A stretch of 64,000 bases of DNA. It comes from an uncultured Caulobacterales bacterium. Lineage in GTDB: Bacteria > Pseudomonadota > Alphaproteobacteria > Caulobacterales > Caulobacteraceae. This document shows, piece after piece, positions 54,445 to 62,761 of the stretch. The stretch spans positions 1 through 64,000 of the forward strand of contig CAIMFV010000046.1 of NCBI GenBank assembly GCA_903840435.1. The letters run 5' to 3'. The notes below the pieces were generated by a model. The model was given only the letters and a program-made list of their open reading frames with translations. It was not told the DNA's origin and ran no database searches. A program made the translations under genes and the position numbers. Position 1 is the stretch's first letter; the number at the start of each line of letters is the position of its first letter.

Positions 54445-55439
54445 TGGGCCTGCCTCGCCTTTAGAACCTTAACATTATGATATTTGGGATCGGTCATTGC
54501 GTCCGGGATCAGACCGGCACGAAACGCCGCGCAGAGATCGCGCACTGCATCGGCCACGCCGCGTTTGGGGCGAAACCCTAAGGCGTGGAAAATCTTGTCG
54601 GAATTGACGTGATAGGAGCGCAGATCGTTTGTCGGCGTGGTGACAATCTCGATTTCGCCCTTTTCTGGAAAGGCCTCAGCGACAATGCTGCGTGCGGTTT
54701 CGGCAATGGCGGAAATACTCATATTCTCGGCACCGACATTATAGATTGCGCCCGAAACAATCTGCGGATCGGCATCTAACAAAACTTCGTAGGCGTCGAT
54801 CATATCTTCGATGTGCAGATTAGGCCGCCTTTGCGCCCCGCCAAACACCGTAATTCGGTTTTGATTGACTGCGTGGTTGGTCAAGATGTTGACCGACAGA
54901 TCAAGGCGCATATGGGGGCTATAGCCACACACCGTCGCCGGACGGATGGTGACAGTTTCGAAGGCTTCTGACCGGTGACGTTCTAAAACCTCTTCGCACA
55001 TCGCCTTGAATTCACTGTAAAGAGTCAAAGACTTAAGCGGATGATCTTCGGTAACATCTGGCGCGTCGGACACGCCATAGACCGAGCTCGAACTGGCATA
55101 GATGAAGCGCCTCACGCCACGCGTCTTGGCCGCCTCCACCATCGGCTCGAAGCAATCGAAATTGATGGTGCGCGACAGCGCCTCGTCGAGCTCAAAGCTC
55201 GGATCATTTGAGATACAGGCGAGGTGAATGACCTTTTCCACGCCCCAAAGGGCGTCGTAGAGACGAGGTGTGTCGCGAATATCCCCCTCGACCTTTCTTA
55301 GCCGATCATGGGCGGCCAAGTCGTCGCCATAGAGGAAATTGTCATAGACGGTCACACTGTGTCCGCGTGATAACAGGCGGGCCGTAAGGGGTGTGCCGAC
55401 ATAACCCGCCCCACCCGTGATCAGGATATTGGTCACCAT
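54441..55439 (-). CDS. Extended SDR, NAD-dependent epimerase/dehydratase
   Basis: 332 residues. ILITGGAGYVGTPLTARLL, YASSSSVYGVSDAP and LYSEFKAMCEEVL (Tyr-x-x-x-Lys) are the expected SDR motifs; RPNLHIEDMIDAYEVLL matches the C-terminal substrate domain. Distinct from the next SDR in sequence. Together with it, it may carry out epimerisation or reduction of a nucleotide sugar. Preceded by a 37-base gap. Confidence 0.9.
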   Translation of the reverse strand: MVTNILITGGAGYVGTPLTARLLSRGHSVTVYDNFLYGDDLAAHDRLRKVEGDIRDTPRLYDALWGVEKVIHLACISNDPSFELDEALSRTINFDCFEPMVEAAKTRGVRRFIYASSSSVYGVSDAPDVTEDHPLKSLTLYSEFKAMCEEVLERHRSEAFETVTIRPATVCGYSPHMRLDLSVNILTNHAVNQNRITVFGGAQRRPNLHIEDMIDAYEVLLDADPQIVSGAIYNVGAENMSISAIAETARSIVAEAFPEKGEIEIVTTPTNDLRSYHVNSDKIFHALGFRPKRGVADAVRDLCAAFRAGLIPDAMTDPKYHNVKVLKARQAQ

Positions 55440-55476
55440 CGTCCTCTTTTGGTTTGCGATTGCAAAGCTTTCGCGC

Positions 55477-56526
55477 TCACAGTCGCCGAATACCGCTTTG
55501 GTCCTTCAATTCTTCGACATAGACTTCCAGGCGTGACTCCAAGCGGCTGGCCAATAGACGCTCAAGCTTGCGGACCCGCGCGGGCTTTTCGTCCGTCGAC
55601 AGCTTTTCGGACAGGGCAATGACCACCCGCATTGGCTGGCCAAGCAAATTAGGATCAAGGCTGACCAAACTGGCCGCACCGTCTTCGGCCAGCACCTCGC
55701 CTACCTGATCGCGCCGCGCCGCGTCCGAAAGGCCAAGCCATTTGGCGCTCGGCGCATCGGCGAAAAAATTCTCCTCCGGCCATGGGTGACCGAGTGCAAG
55801 CCAAGCCGGTCGCATGGCTTGGCAGAGCGCCAACGGGGCTGCGAACATGTCTCCGGCATTTTGCGGTAAGACAATACCAGGCACGGCTGGCTGGGGGGCC
55901 TGCGCCTGCAGACGCGCCAATAAGCGGTGGCAACCGTGGTGGGCCGCCTCTTCCAAGGGAAGGCCGATCAGCACTTCACAGAAATAGTCCAAAGTGGCGG
56001 CAGCGACCGGGTCCTCAGCGTCGGAGTGACTGGCGCTGACAATCCGCCGATCCGGCGCGATCTCCAGCAACAGGGCGGCGTGCGGAACCGCGAGGGCCAG
56101 CTTAACCGTGTCGTCATCACCTGAAAGGCTAGCCTTAGCAAAGCGAAGCTGCCCAAGGCGCTCCCCAAGCCGGACCCGAAAGGCTTCAGGAACAGCTAGC
56201 AGCGGGTCTCGGCCGGATGCCAGGGTTAAGCGGATCAGCCAGCCGTCGGCTTCAACGGCGCAGGTCATTGCGCCAAACTCGGCGCCAACCGCTTCCACGT
56301 CGGCAAGGTCGCGGCCGGCCAGGGTCGATTTGGCCAGCCGCAGCACCACTTCAGTTTCCCCCGCCAATTCGGCGGCTTCGAACAAGGACAGGAGGCTGCG
56401 AACGGGGTCCTCGTCCGGCACCCACATTTCTAGGAATGGCGCAGTCGAGCGATGGCCACGCAGGCGCGTCAACAGGCTCTCTTCAAACTCGGCGACCAAC
56501 GCCTCGTAAGATAGGATTTCGCTCAT
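55477..56526 (-). CDS. Conserved-context hypothetical protein in the glycan operon
   Basis: 349 residues, soluble, acidic, no signal peptide or membrane helix. Residues 185-215 contain CEVLIGLPLEEAAHHGCHRLLARL, reminiscent of NifU-like or assembly-type proteins, but this is not a secure match. The C-terminal 60 residues are rich in Arg/Glu/Leu and likely helical. The start shares a base with the preceding aminotransferase stop (TGATG). No function is assigned; its central place in a 12-gene run argues that it matters for the pathway. Confidence 0.75.
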   Translation of the reverse strand: MSEILSYEALVAEFEESLLTRLRGHRSTAPFLEMWVPDEDPVRSLLSLFEAAELAGETEVVLRLAKSTLAGRDLADVEAVGAEFGAMTCAVEADGWLIRLTLASGRDPLLAVPEAFRVRLGERLGQLRFAKASLSGDDDTVKLALAVPHAALLLEIAPDRRIVSASHSDAEDPVAAATLDYFCEVLIGLPLEEAAHHGCHRLLARLQAQAPQPAVPGIVLPQNAGDMFAAPLALCQAMRPAWLALGHPWPEENFFADAPSAKWLGLSDAARRDQVGEVLAEDGAASLVSLDPNLLGQPMRVVIALSEKLSTDEKPARVRKLERLLASRLESRLEVYVEELKDQSGIRRL

Positions 56527-57650
56527 CAGGCCGCCTGCTCAAAAAATTGGTTGGTCACTTGGGCGACGCGCCGCACATCGTCCTCGGCCATGAACTGGTT
56601 CACCGGCAGGGTCAAAATGCGCGATGCCTGTTGCTCCGTGACCGGAAAGTCTCCGCGCCCATAGCCCAAACTGGCGGCAGCCGGTTGGAGATGGATAGGT
56701 ACCGGATAGTGGATCGCCGTACCAATGCCGTGCGCCGCCAGATGCGCCTTCAAGGCCTCGCGCCGCTCGGTTTGAATGACGAAGGTGTGGTAGGTATCGA
56801 CGGTATTGGCTCGTACCGGCGGCATATAGATGTGGCGGGGGTCCAGAAGCTCCCGATAGAGCGCCGCGTTGCGTTGCCGCTTGGCAATCAGGTCAGGCAG
56901 ACGCGTCAGCCGATATCGCAGCACAGCTGCCTGAAGCGTATCCATACGCGAGACAAAGCCAAACTCGACCACCGTCTCCCGATTGATCATGCCGTGATTG
57001 CGCAACCGCCGCAGACGCTCGGCAAGCGCCACGTCGTCGGTGGAGACAAAACCGCCATCGCCAAGCGCGTTCAAATTTTTCAACGGATGGGTGGAAAAGC
57101 ACCCCGCCTTGCCAAAGGCTCCGCTGGCGCGCCCGTGGAAGCTCGACCCAATCGACTGGGCGGCATCCTCAAGGATAAAAAGGCCGTGCGCTTCGGCAAT
57201 GTCGCTTAGCGCATCCATCTCACACATGCGTCCGGTCAGATGAACTGGCATCAGGGCGCGTGTGTTTGGCGTTATGGCGCGCCTGACGGCTTCCGGATCG
57301 ATGTTTTGATCCGGCCCGACATCGGCAAAGACCGGCTTTGCACCCACGTGAACAATGGCGGCAGTTGAGGCGATAAAGGAATTGGGTGGCGTAATGACCT
57401 CGTCGCCTGGACCTATCCCTAGGGCTTTCAAGGTCAAAACCAAGGCGTCGGTGCCGGATTTCAGCGCGACGACCTGGGCCACCCCGATCTGGGCCGCCAA
57501 TTCCTGTTCTAAAAGGCCGATCTCCTCGCCGCCCACATGGTCACCGCGTGAGACAACCTTGATTAAGAGCGCACTGAGATCAGCCGCTTCTTCCGCGACT
57601 TGCGCGGCGAGATTGACATAGGGGATCGGGGGTGCGCTCTCAGCCTGCAT
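56526..57650 (-). CDS. DegT/DnrJ/EryC1 (PLP) sugar aminotransferase
   Basis: 374 residues from ATG 57650. Family motifs: VVALKSGTDALVLTLKALGIGPGDEVITPPNSFIASTAAI, LMPVHLTGRMCEMDALSDIAEAHGLFILEDAAQSIG and the Schiff-base Lys in STHPLKNLNALGDGG. It transfers an amino group, usually from Glu, to a keto sugar. Overlaps the upstream aminotransferase by 11 bases. Similar to, but distinct from, its neighbour, suggesting amino groups on two sugars or positions. Confidence 0.93.
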   Translation of the reverse strand: MQAESAPPIPYVNLAAQVAEEAADLSALLIKVVSRGDHVGGEEIGLLEQELAAQIGVAQVVALKSGTDALVLTLKALGIGPGDEVITPPNSFIASTAAIVHVGAKPVFADVGPDQNIDPEAVRRAITPNTRALMPVHLTGRMCEMDALSDIAEAHGLFILEDAAQSIGSSFHGRASGAFGKAGCFSTHPLKNLNALGDGGFVSTDDVALAERLRRLRNHGMINRETVVEFGFVSRMDTLQAAVLRYRLTRLPDLIAKRQRNAALYRELLDPRHIYMPPVRANTVDTYHTFVIQTERREALKAHLAAHGIGTAIHYPVPIHLQPAAASLGYGRGDFPVTEQQASRILTLPVNQFMAEDDVRRVAQVTNQFFEQAA

Positions 57651-58740
57651 AATAGCGCCGAACACAGTCTAGCACGTAGTCGATCTCGTCATTGCTCAAG
57701 TGCTGATCGCAGGGGAAGGAGATGATTTCCGTCGCATGGCGGTCAGCCACTGGGAAATCGCCCTTCTGATAGCCAAACGCTTTCAGGCCCTGCTGCAAAT
57801 AGACCGGGATCGGATAGTGGATCTTGCACTCAACGCCCGCCTCTTGCAGCGCGGCGTAGAGGCCATCGCGGTCTTCGGCGAACACAGTATAGAGATGGTA
57901 GACGCGTTTTCGGGTCGCCGGGCGCGGCGGCAGTCGAATTTGGCTGATTTTCGCGAGGCCCGCATCATAGCGCGCGGCGTTAGCGATCCGGCGGGCGGTG
58001 ATGTCTTGCGTAGTTCCAATCAACCAATTGCCGACCACCGCCTGCAAGGTGTCGAGCCTGGAATTACAGCCTAAGATTTCGATCTCATCGCGATTGCGCA
58101 GGCCGTGATTCCGGATCAGACGCAGACGCTGCGCCATGGCGTCGTCATTTGTCGTAATCACCCCGCCGTCGCCCCAGACATTCAAGTTTTTCAACGGGTG
58201 CAGAGAAAAAGCCCCCGTGATACCGAAAGTACCGGCCCGCTTGCCGTCAATATCGGCCAGAATCGCTTGGCAGGCGTCTTCCACCACCGGAAGCTTATGG
58301 CGTGCCGCGATCTCCATCAGCGGCGCCATTTCCACCATATATCCGGTAAAATGCACCGGAACGATGGCGCGCGTCCGCTCGGTGATCTTGGCCTCCACCT
58401 GCGAGACATCCATGCAATAGGTGTCGTCGCAGTCGACAAACACCGGTCTCGCCCCAAGTTCGGCAATGGCGCCGACGGTGGCGATAAAGGTGTTGGCAGT
58501 CGTAATCACCTCGTCGCCATGCCCGACCCCCAACGCTTTCAAAGAGAGCTTGATCGCGTCCGTACCCGATCCAACACCGATGGCGTGACGGGTCCCTATG
58601 AGGTCAGCAAAGCGCGTTTCAAACGTTGTCAGCGGTGCGCCGAGGGTGAAATCGCCTGTGGCGACAAACCGCCGGATCTCTTCCAACAGATCGTCGATCT
58701 GGCCGAACTGTTGAGGCAGATAGGAATAGCGAACATGCAT
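57640..58740 (-). CDS. DegT/DnrJ/EryC1 (PLP) sugar aminotransferase
   Basis: 366 residues from ATG 58740. GVGSGTDAIKLSLKALGVGHGDEVITTANTFIATVGAIAELG, VPVHFTGYMVEMAPLMEIAARHKLPVVEDACQAI and the PLP Lys in SLHPLKNLNVWGDGG place it in the same family as the next gene. It begins 19 bases after the E1 beta gene. The family usually aminates NDP-4-keto or 3-keto sugars. Confidence 0.93.
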   Translation of the reverse strand: MHVRYSYLPQQFGQIDDLLEEIRRFVATGDFTLGAPLTTFETRFADLIGTRHAIGVGSGTDAIKLSLKALGVGHGDEVITTANTFIATVGAIAELGARPVFVDCDDTYCMDVSQVEAKITERTRAIVPVHFTGYMVEMAPLMEIAARHKLPVVEDACQAILADIDGKRAGTFGITGAFSLHPLKNLNVWGDGGVITTNDDAMAQRLRLIRNHGLRNRDEIEILGCNSRLDTLQAVVGNWLIGTTQDITARRIANAARYDAGLAKISQIRLPPRPATRKRVYHLYTVFAEDRDGLYAALQEAGVECKIHYPIPVYLQQGLKAFGYQKGDFPVADRHATEIISFPCDQHLSNDEIDYVLDCVRRYYAG

Positions 58741-58759
58741 GGGCGGTGTCTCAATCAGA

Positions 58760-59854
58760 TCAGAACGGGCCGCGAAAGGCCGGGTTTGGCACATCGACAG
58801 GAACACGCAAGCGCAAAGCCTCTAACGCCTTGATGGGCTCGGCCAACCGATGGGCGGCGTCGGGAATCATCTTGGCCACAGTTTCTGCCAAGATTTGTCC
58901 GTTTGGATAGAAGCTCCTTGCCAAACCTCGCGAGGACGGCGTCGGCTGGTCGGGCAGGCCAAGCCTAACGGGCGCGCATTTGAGCTGGTCAAAGCAGGCC
59001 TCGGTCACCTGAGCAGCGATCTCTGCGCCCACCCCAAACAATTTCCAGCCCGTGTCGATGATCACCAACCGACCGGTACGCCGTACGGAGGCGATGATCG
59101 AGGTCAGGTCGAGGGGGCGCACCACCCGCAAATCGAACAAATCACAGCCAACGCCCGCCGCTGCCATATGGTCCGCCGCCTCTATGGCTTCGAGGAGCGC
59201 AAACGAACTGGCGACAACTGTCACCTCGTCGCCTGAGCGCACACGGGCAGGACCGGTCAGCGGCGTTTCATAAAGCGCTTCTGGCACGTCGCCCTCGGCA
59301 TAATGCATCCAGCGATGCTCAAGCACGATGACCGGATTGTCGTCCCGCACCGCCGCGACCATCATCCCCTTGGCCTCATAAGGCGTCGACGGCATCACCA
59401 CCTTCAAGCCAGGTGCATGGGCAAAGACGGAATCAAACACTTGGCTATGTTCCGGCCCCTGCCCCCATCCCCGGCCAATAATCATCCGGACCGTCAAGGG
59501 GACCTTATGCACCCCATTGGTGACGAAGTGGGTTTTGGCGGCATTGTTCAGCAATTGCTCAACGGCCAGAAGGGCGAAATCCACCCGCTGATGCACCATG
59601 ATCGGCCTTTGACCCATCAGGGCCGAGCCAATTGCAATCCCGGTCAAGCCATTTTCAGCCACCGGCATTTCGATCACGCGCTCAGGTCCGAAACGCTCGA
59701 CGAGGCCAAGCGTGGTGCCGAAAATTCCCTTCGGGTCGGCGACGCCTTCTCCCATCATATAGACACGGGCGTCAGCCTGCATGCATTGGGCTGTCGCCTC
59801 CAAAATGGCGGCAGCGGCGGTCAGTCGGCGGGGTGCAGAGGCGGGCTCACGCAT
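58760..59854 (-). CDS. ThDP dehydrogenase E1 component, beta subunit-like
   Basis: 364 residues. The E1 beta layout is clear: GEGVADPKGIFGTTLGLVERFGPERVIEMPVAENGLTGIAIGSALMGQRPIMVHQRVDFALLAVEQLLNNAAK, then GRGWGQGPEHSQVFDSVFAHAPGLKVVMPSTPYEAKGM and a transketolase C-terminal domain. It overlaps E1 alpha by eight bases. Ordinary E1 pairs feed E2 and E3, but none is here, so the pair probably performs a decarboxylation-carboligation without a lipoyl acceptor. Confidence 0.9.
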   Translation of the reverse strand: MREPASAPRRLTAAAAILEATAQCMQADARVYMMGEGVADPKGIFGTTLGLVERFGPERVIEMPVAENGLTGIAIGSALMGQRPIMVHQRVDFALLAVEQLLNNAAKTHFVTNGVHKVPLTVRMIIGRGWGQGPEHSQVFDSVFAHAPGLKVVMPSTPYEAKGMMVAAVRDDNPVIVLEHRWMHYAEGDVPEALYETPLTGPARVRSGDEVTVVASSFALLEAIEAADHMAAAGVGCDLFDLRVVRPLDLTSIIASVRRTGRLVIIDTGWKLFGVGAEIAAQVTEACFDQLKCAPVRLGLPDQPTPSSRGLARSFYPNGQILAETVAKMIPDAAHRLAEPIKALEALRLRVPVDVPNPAFRGPF

Positions 59855-60881
59855 AGAGCGCCACCTCGCCCGGCTCAGGCAGCGGGCTTGCTAGCGCGAA
59901 GCGAAATGCCTCGTTAATTTCGGCGTCGATGGAGGCCAGGAGTTCCGACTGGCGCCCTGCGTCAAGTAATCCCTGTCGCTGCAACTTCGCCGCCATCAGG
60001 CCAACCGGATCGCGTTCACGCCAGGTCTCGAATTCAGCTTGCGTGCGGTAACCAATGTCGTTGTCGTAATTGGGGCCACAGTGTTCGAGCCAGCGATAGG
60101 TGTCGAAGACAAGAAAGCTCGGCCCTTCGCCCGCACGTGCCCGGTCCACGGCCGCGCGGGTCAGGGAAAACACCGCTTCCGCATCATTTCCGTCCGCCGT
60201 CACCGACGCAATGCCATGGCAGCGTCCCAACCGCTCAAGCGGCAGGTCGGGCTGGCGAACCTTCAGCGGCGTATAGACCGAATAGAGATTGTTTTCGCAG
60301 ACGAAAATGACCGGCAAACGATGGACGGCGGCGAAGTTCGCTGCTTCATGAAAAACGCCCTCCTCCACCGCCGCATCGCCGAGAAAAGCGACAGCCACTT
60401 GAGGCTCACCCCGCTGCTTCATGGCGAGCGCGGCCCCAGTCGCCACCGGTATGCCGCTGCCGACAATGGGCAGGCTCAATAGGACGCCCGCCGGGACGTC
60501 GAAAATATGCATGGAGCCGCCGCGCCCACCGCAACAACCGCTCGCCTTGCCGTGAAATTCCGCCAACATGGCCTTCAGATCGCCACCCTTGGACAGATAG
60601 TGCGCATGGGCGCGATGGGTTGAGACGATCTGGTCTTGGCGCTCGAGCGCCAAGCACACCCCCGCCGACACAGCCTCTTGCCCCACCGATAAATGCACGG
60701 GACAGCGCATTTCCTGGTCGCCATAGCGTCGCGCAATTTCTTCCTCGATGCGTCGGTTGCGCAGCATGTCGACATAAAGGGCCAGCGGCAAATCATTGCG
60801 CAGCAGGGCGTCGTGGCCCGTACCTTCCGTCGCAGCGCGCGCCGCCTCGGCGGTCGGCGGTGTGCGATCATCGTCAGCCAT
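59847..60881 (-). CDS. ThDP dehydrogenase E1 component, alpha subunit-like
   Basis: 344 residues from ATG 60881 (AAGGGG eight bases ahead; GTG 60890 is possible). MRCPVHLSVGQEAVSAGVCLAL, HRAHAHYLSKGGDLKAMLAEFHGKASGCCGGRGGSMHIF and the ThDP site FLGDAAVEEGVFHEAANFAAVHRLPVIFVCENN identify an acetoin/pyruvate-type E1 alpha. The metal motif reads GDA...N in place of GDG...N, as in some relatives. Cotranscribed with E1 beta in an operon for sugar modification. Confidence 0.9.
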   Translation of the reverse strand: MADDDRTPPTAEAARAATEGTGHDALLRNDLPLALYVDMLRNRRIEEEIARRYGDQEMRCPVHLSVGQEAVSAGVCLALERQDQIVSTHRAHAHYLSKGGDLKAMLAEFHGKASGCCGGRGGSMHIFDVPAGVLLSLPIVGSGIPVATGAALAMKQRGEPQVAVAFLGDAAVEEGVFHEAANFAAVHRLPVIFVCENNLYSVYTPLKVRQPDLPLERLGRCHGIASVTADGNDAEAVFSLTRAAVDRARAGEGPSFLVFDTYRWLEHCGPNYDNDIGYRTQAEFETWRERDPVGLMAAKLQRQGLLDAGRQSELLASIDAEINEAFRFALASPLPEPGEVALYA

Positions 60882-60899
60882 ATCGCTCACCCCTTCCCG

Positions 60900-62447
60900 C
60901 TATTTCAACAAGCTGGCGACAAAGCGCAATAAGGGCGCGCGCTCAACTGCCGTCCTATGCCCCAAAATACCAACCTTGATTGCCCCTGCGGCATTGCCGA
61001 GCAGCGCCACCTGATCCATCCGCCCGCCGGCGGCCACAAGGGGAGATGTTACCGCCAAGAAGGCGTCGCCAGCGCCTATTGTGTCGACCACGGAACTGGT
61101 CAGGGCTGGGATCTGGGTCAGGCCTTCTCGTGGGTTATAGGCGACGCAGCCGAGCTTCCCGTGCGTGACGATGATGTTATCGCAGTCAACCAGTCGCGGA
61201 AGCTGCTCCGAGACCACACCGGTAATATCCCCATGCTTATCGCCGGTGGCGAGGCGGGCTTCGGGTGCGTCGATGCAGATATAATCAGCGCGGGGATAGC
61301 GACTGATCAGGTTAAAACCATGATTGGCGCTGTTGGATTGGGCGTTGACCGCCAGGAATTTCGCCCGTTTGGTCAGCAGCGCGATGACGGGCGCTGTGAT
61401 CAGCCCATGGCCAAAATCAGTGACCAGAACGAGGTCGGCCGCATCGATGCGCTCGGTGATGGCTGCTAGAAATTCCGCCTCGTCCTCACCCGATATTGGC
61501 TTGTCGTTGAAGTGATACACTTCGAACAGTTTTCGCGTGAAGGCCTGCTCGACATAGCGAACTTTTCGGGTTGTCGGGCTGCCCGTGCGCGTCAGAGCGG
61601 TGAGGTGAACATTGGGCTTTGCGGCAGCGAAAACCACGTCACGATAGGCGTCGTCGCCTGTCATGGTCACCACATCGACATGACCTGCGAAACTCGCCAC
61701 ATGATTGGCGGCGGCAACCACACCGCCTGCAAAAACCTCACGCCCTTCATTGCGCGTGGCGATAATCGATTCCTTCGGCGGCTTTCCGAGCGGGACCACA
61801 TAGTCATACTGATCGATGATCGAATCCCCGATCACCAAGACCTTCATATCGCGAACCCGATCCACCAACTTGGTCAGGTCGGCCATCAGATCGGGCTTTT
61901 TCATCCCATCCAAAAAGGCGGTTAGCTTGGGGTCCCTGGGCCGCACATAGCGATTGATCAGGTTGGAGGACGAATAGACAACATCATCAGTGAAGGCGAG
62001 CCGACCGCCATGCCGCTCGACCGCCAAACGCTCTCGCGTAATATTGCCCGTGACGTCTTCCGCCTCGTTGGCATACTCTGAGCCCTTGACATAGACGTCT
62101 GGCTTCAGAGCGTCGATGACACTCAAAGACGTGACCTCGTCTGAGATCGCTACCCAGTCGACGCAGCCGAGCGCCGCCAGCATTTCCGCCCGTGCCGCTT
62201 CTGGAAACACCGGGCGTCCGGGGCCCTTATTGACGTGCTGATCGGCGGTTAGGGTCACCACCAACCGCGTGCCGAGCGCTGCAGCCGCCTTCAGATGCCT
62301 GACGTGGCCGAAATGCAGCAGGTCGAAGGTTCCGTGGGCCAGAACCACCACCTCGCCGCCTGCGCCCCGCACCGCCTTCAGGACGTCAGCCAGTTCGCTC
62401 AAGCTCAGAATCTTTTCGCCCTTCGGAGAAGGTACGCAATCGTGCAC
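60900..62447 (-). CDS. Nucleotidyltransferase-PfkB kinase fusion (HldE domains, inverted order)
   Basis: 515 residues from GTG 62447. Residues 35-165 form a cytidylyltransferase-like domain with HGTFDLLHFGHVRHL (HxGH, His45/His48), GPGRPVFPEAARAEMLAAL and VYVKGSEY. Residues 205-515 are a PfkB sugar kinase: VLVIGDSIIDQYDYV, FAGGVVAAANHVASF and the catalytic DTIGAGDAF (Asp461). E. coli HldE has the kinase first and the adenylyltransferase second; here the order is reversed. In HldE these steps give heptose 1,7-bisphosphate and ADP-heptose. First gene of the minus arm. Confidence 0.88.
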   Translation of the reverse strand: MHDCVPSPKGEKILSLSELADVLKAVRGAGGEVVVLAHGTFDLLHFGHVRHLKAAAALGTRLVVTLTADQHVNKGPGRPVFPEAARAEMLAALGCVDWVAISDEVTSLSVIDALKPDVYVKGSEYANEAEDVTGNITRERLAVERHGGRLAFTDDVVYSSSNLINRYVRPRDPKLTAFLDGMKKPDLMADLTKLVDRVRDMKVLVIGDSIIDQYDYVVPLGKPPKESIIATRNEGREVFAGGVVAAANHVASFAGHVDVVTMTGDDAYRDVVFAAAKPNVHLTALTRTGSPTTRKVRYVEQAFTRKLFEVYHFNDKPISGEDEAEFLAAITERIDAADLVLVTDFGHGLITAPVIALLTKRAKFLAVNAQSNSANHGFNLISRYPRADYICIDAPEARLATGDKHGDITGVVSEQLPRLVDCDNIIVTHGKLGCVAYNPREGLTQIPALTSSVVDTIGAGDAFLAVTSPLVAAGGRMDQVALLGNAAGAIKVGILGHRTAVERAPLLRFVASLLK

Positions 62448-62761
62448 GGCCTCAGAAATGTTCAGCCACCCTATCTAAGGGACTCTACAAACCCGCCAGT
62501 CGAATCGAAATCGTTACACAACGCTTCAACCGCAGTTTCGTCTAACCCGCAGTTCCCAGCGGATCAACCGACACTTGGGAATTCCTCTGGGTCGCGTGGC
62601 CCGCCTTTTCGTGCATTGAGCGAGCGCAAAACCCAAGTCCGCTTTGCGAGACGGCGGAGGACAACTGAAATGCCATTGGCTTTTTGGCAGAGTCGCGTAA
62701 ACGGTGAGCCCTGTGCGGTTGGTCGCTTCTCTAATCGCCAGCCGTCCAAGTCGAATGGCCG
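62448..62761. other. Divergent interval before the NeuB-like gene
   Basis: 314 bases between divergent genes; it should hold both promoters. A strong Shine-Dalgarno (GGAGG) sits 9 bases ahead of an ATG at 62669, whose frame runs on to 62900 in a different frame from the NeuB-like gene and codes for a basic, unrecognised 76-residue sequence. I do not call it a gene. No RNA or repeat was seen. Confidence 0.45.

Noticed and set aside
58105-58833. 242-codon plus-strand open frame
   Set aside because: Antisense to the DegT gene; reads as reversed codons of the conserved protein.
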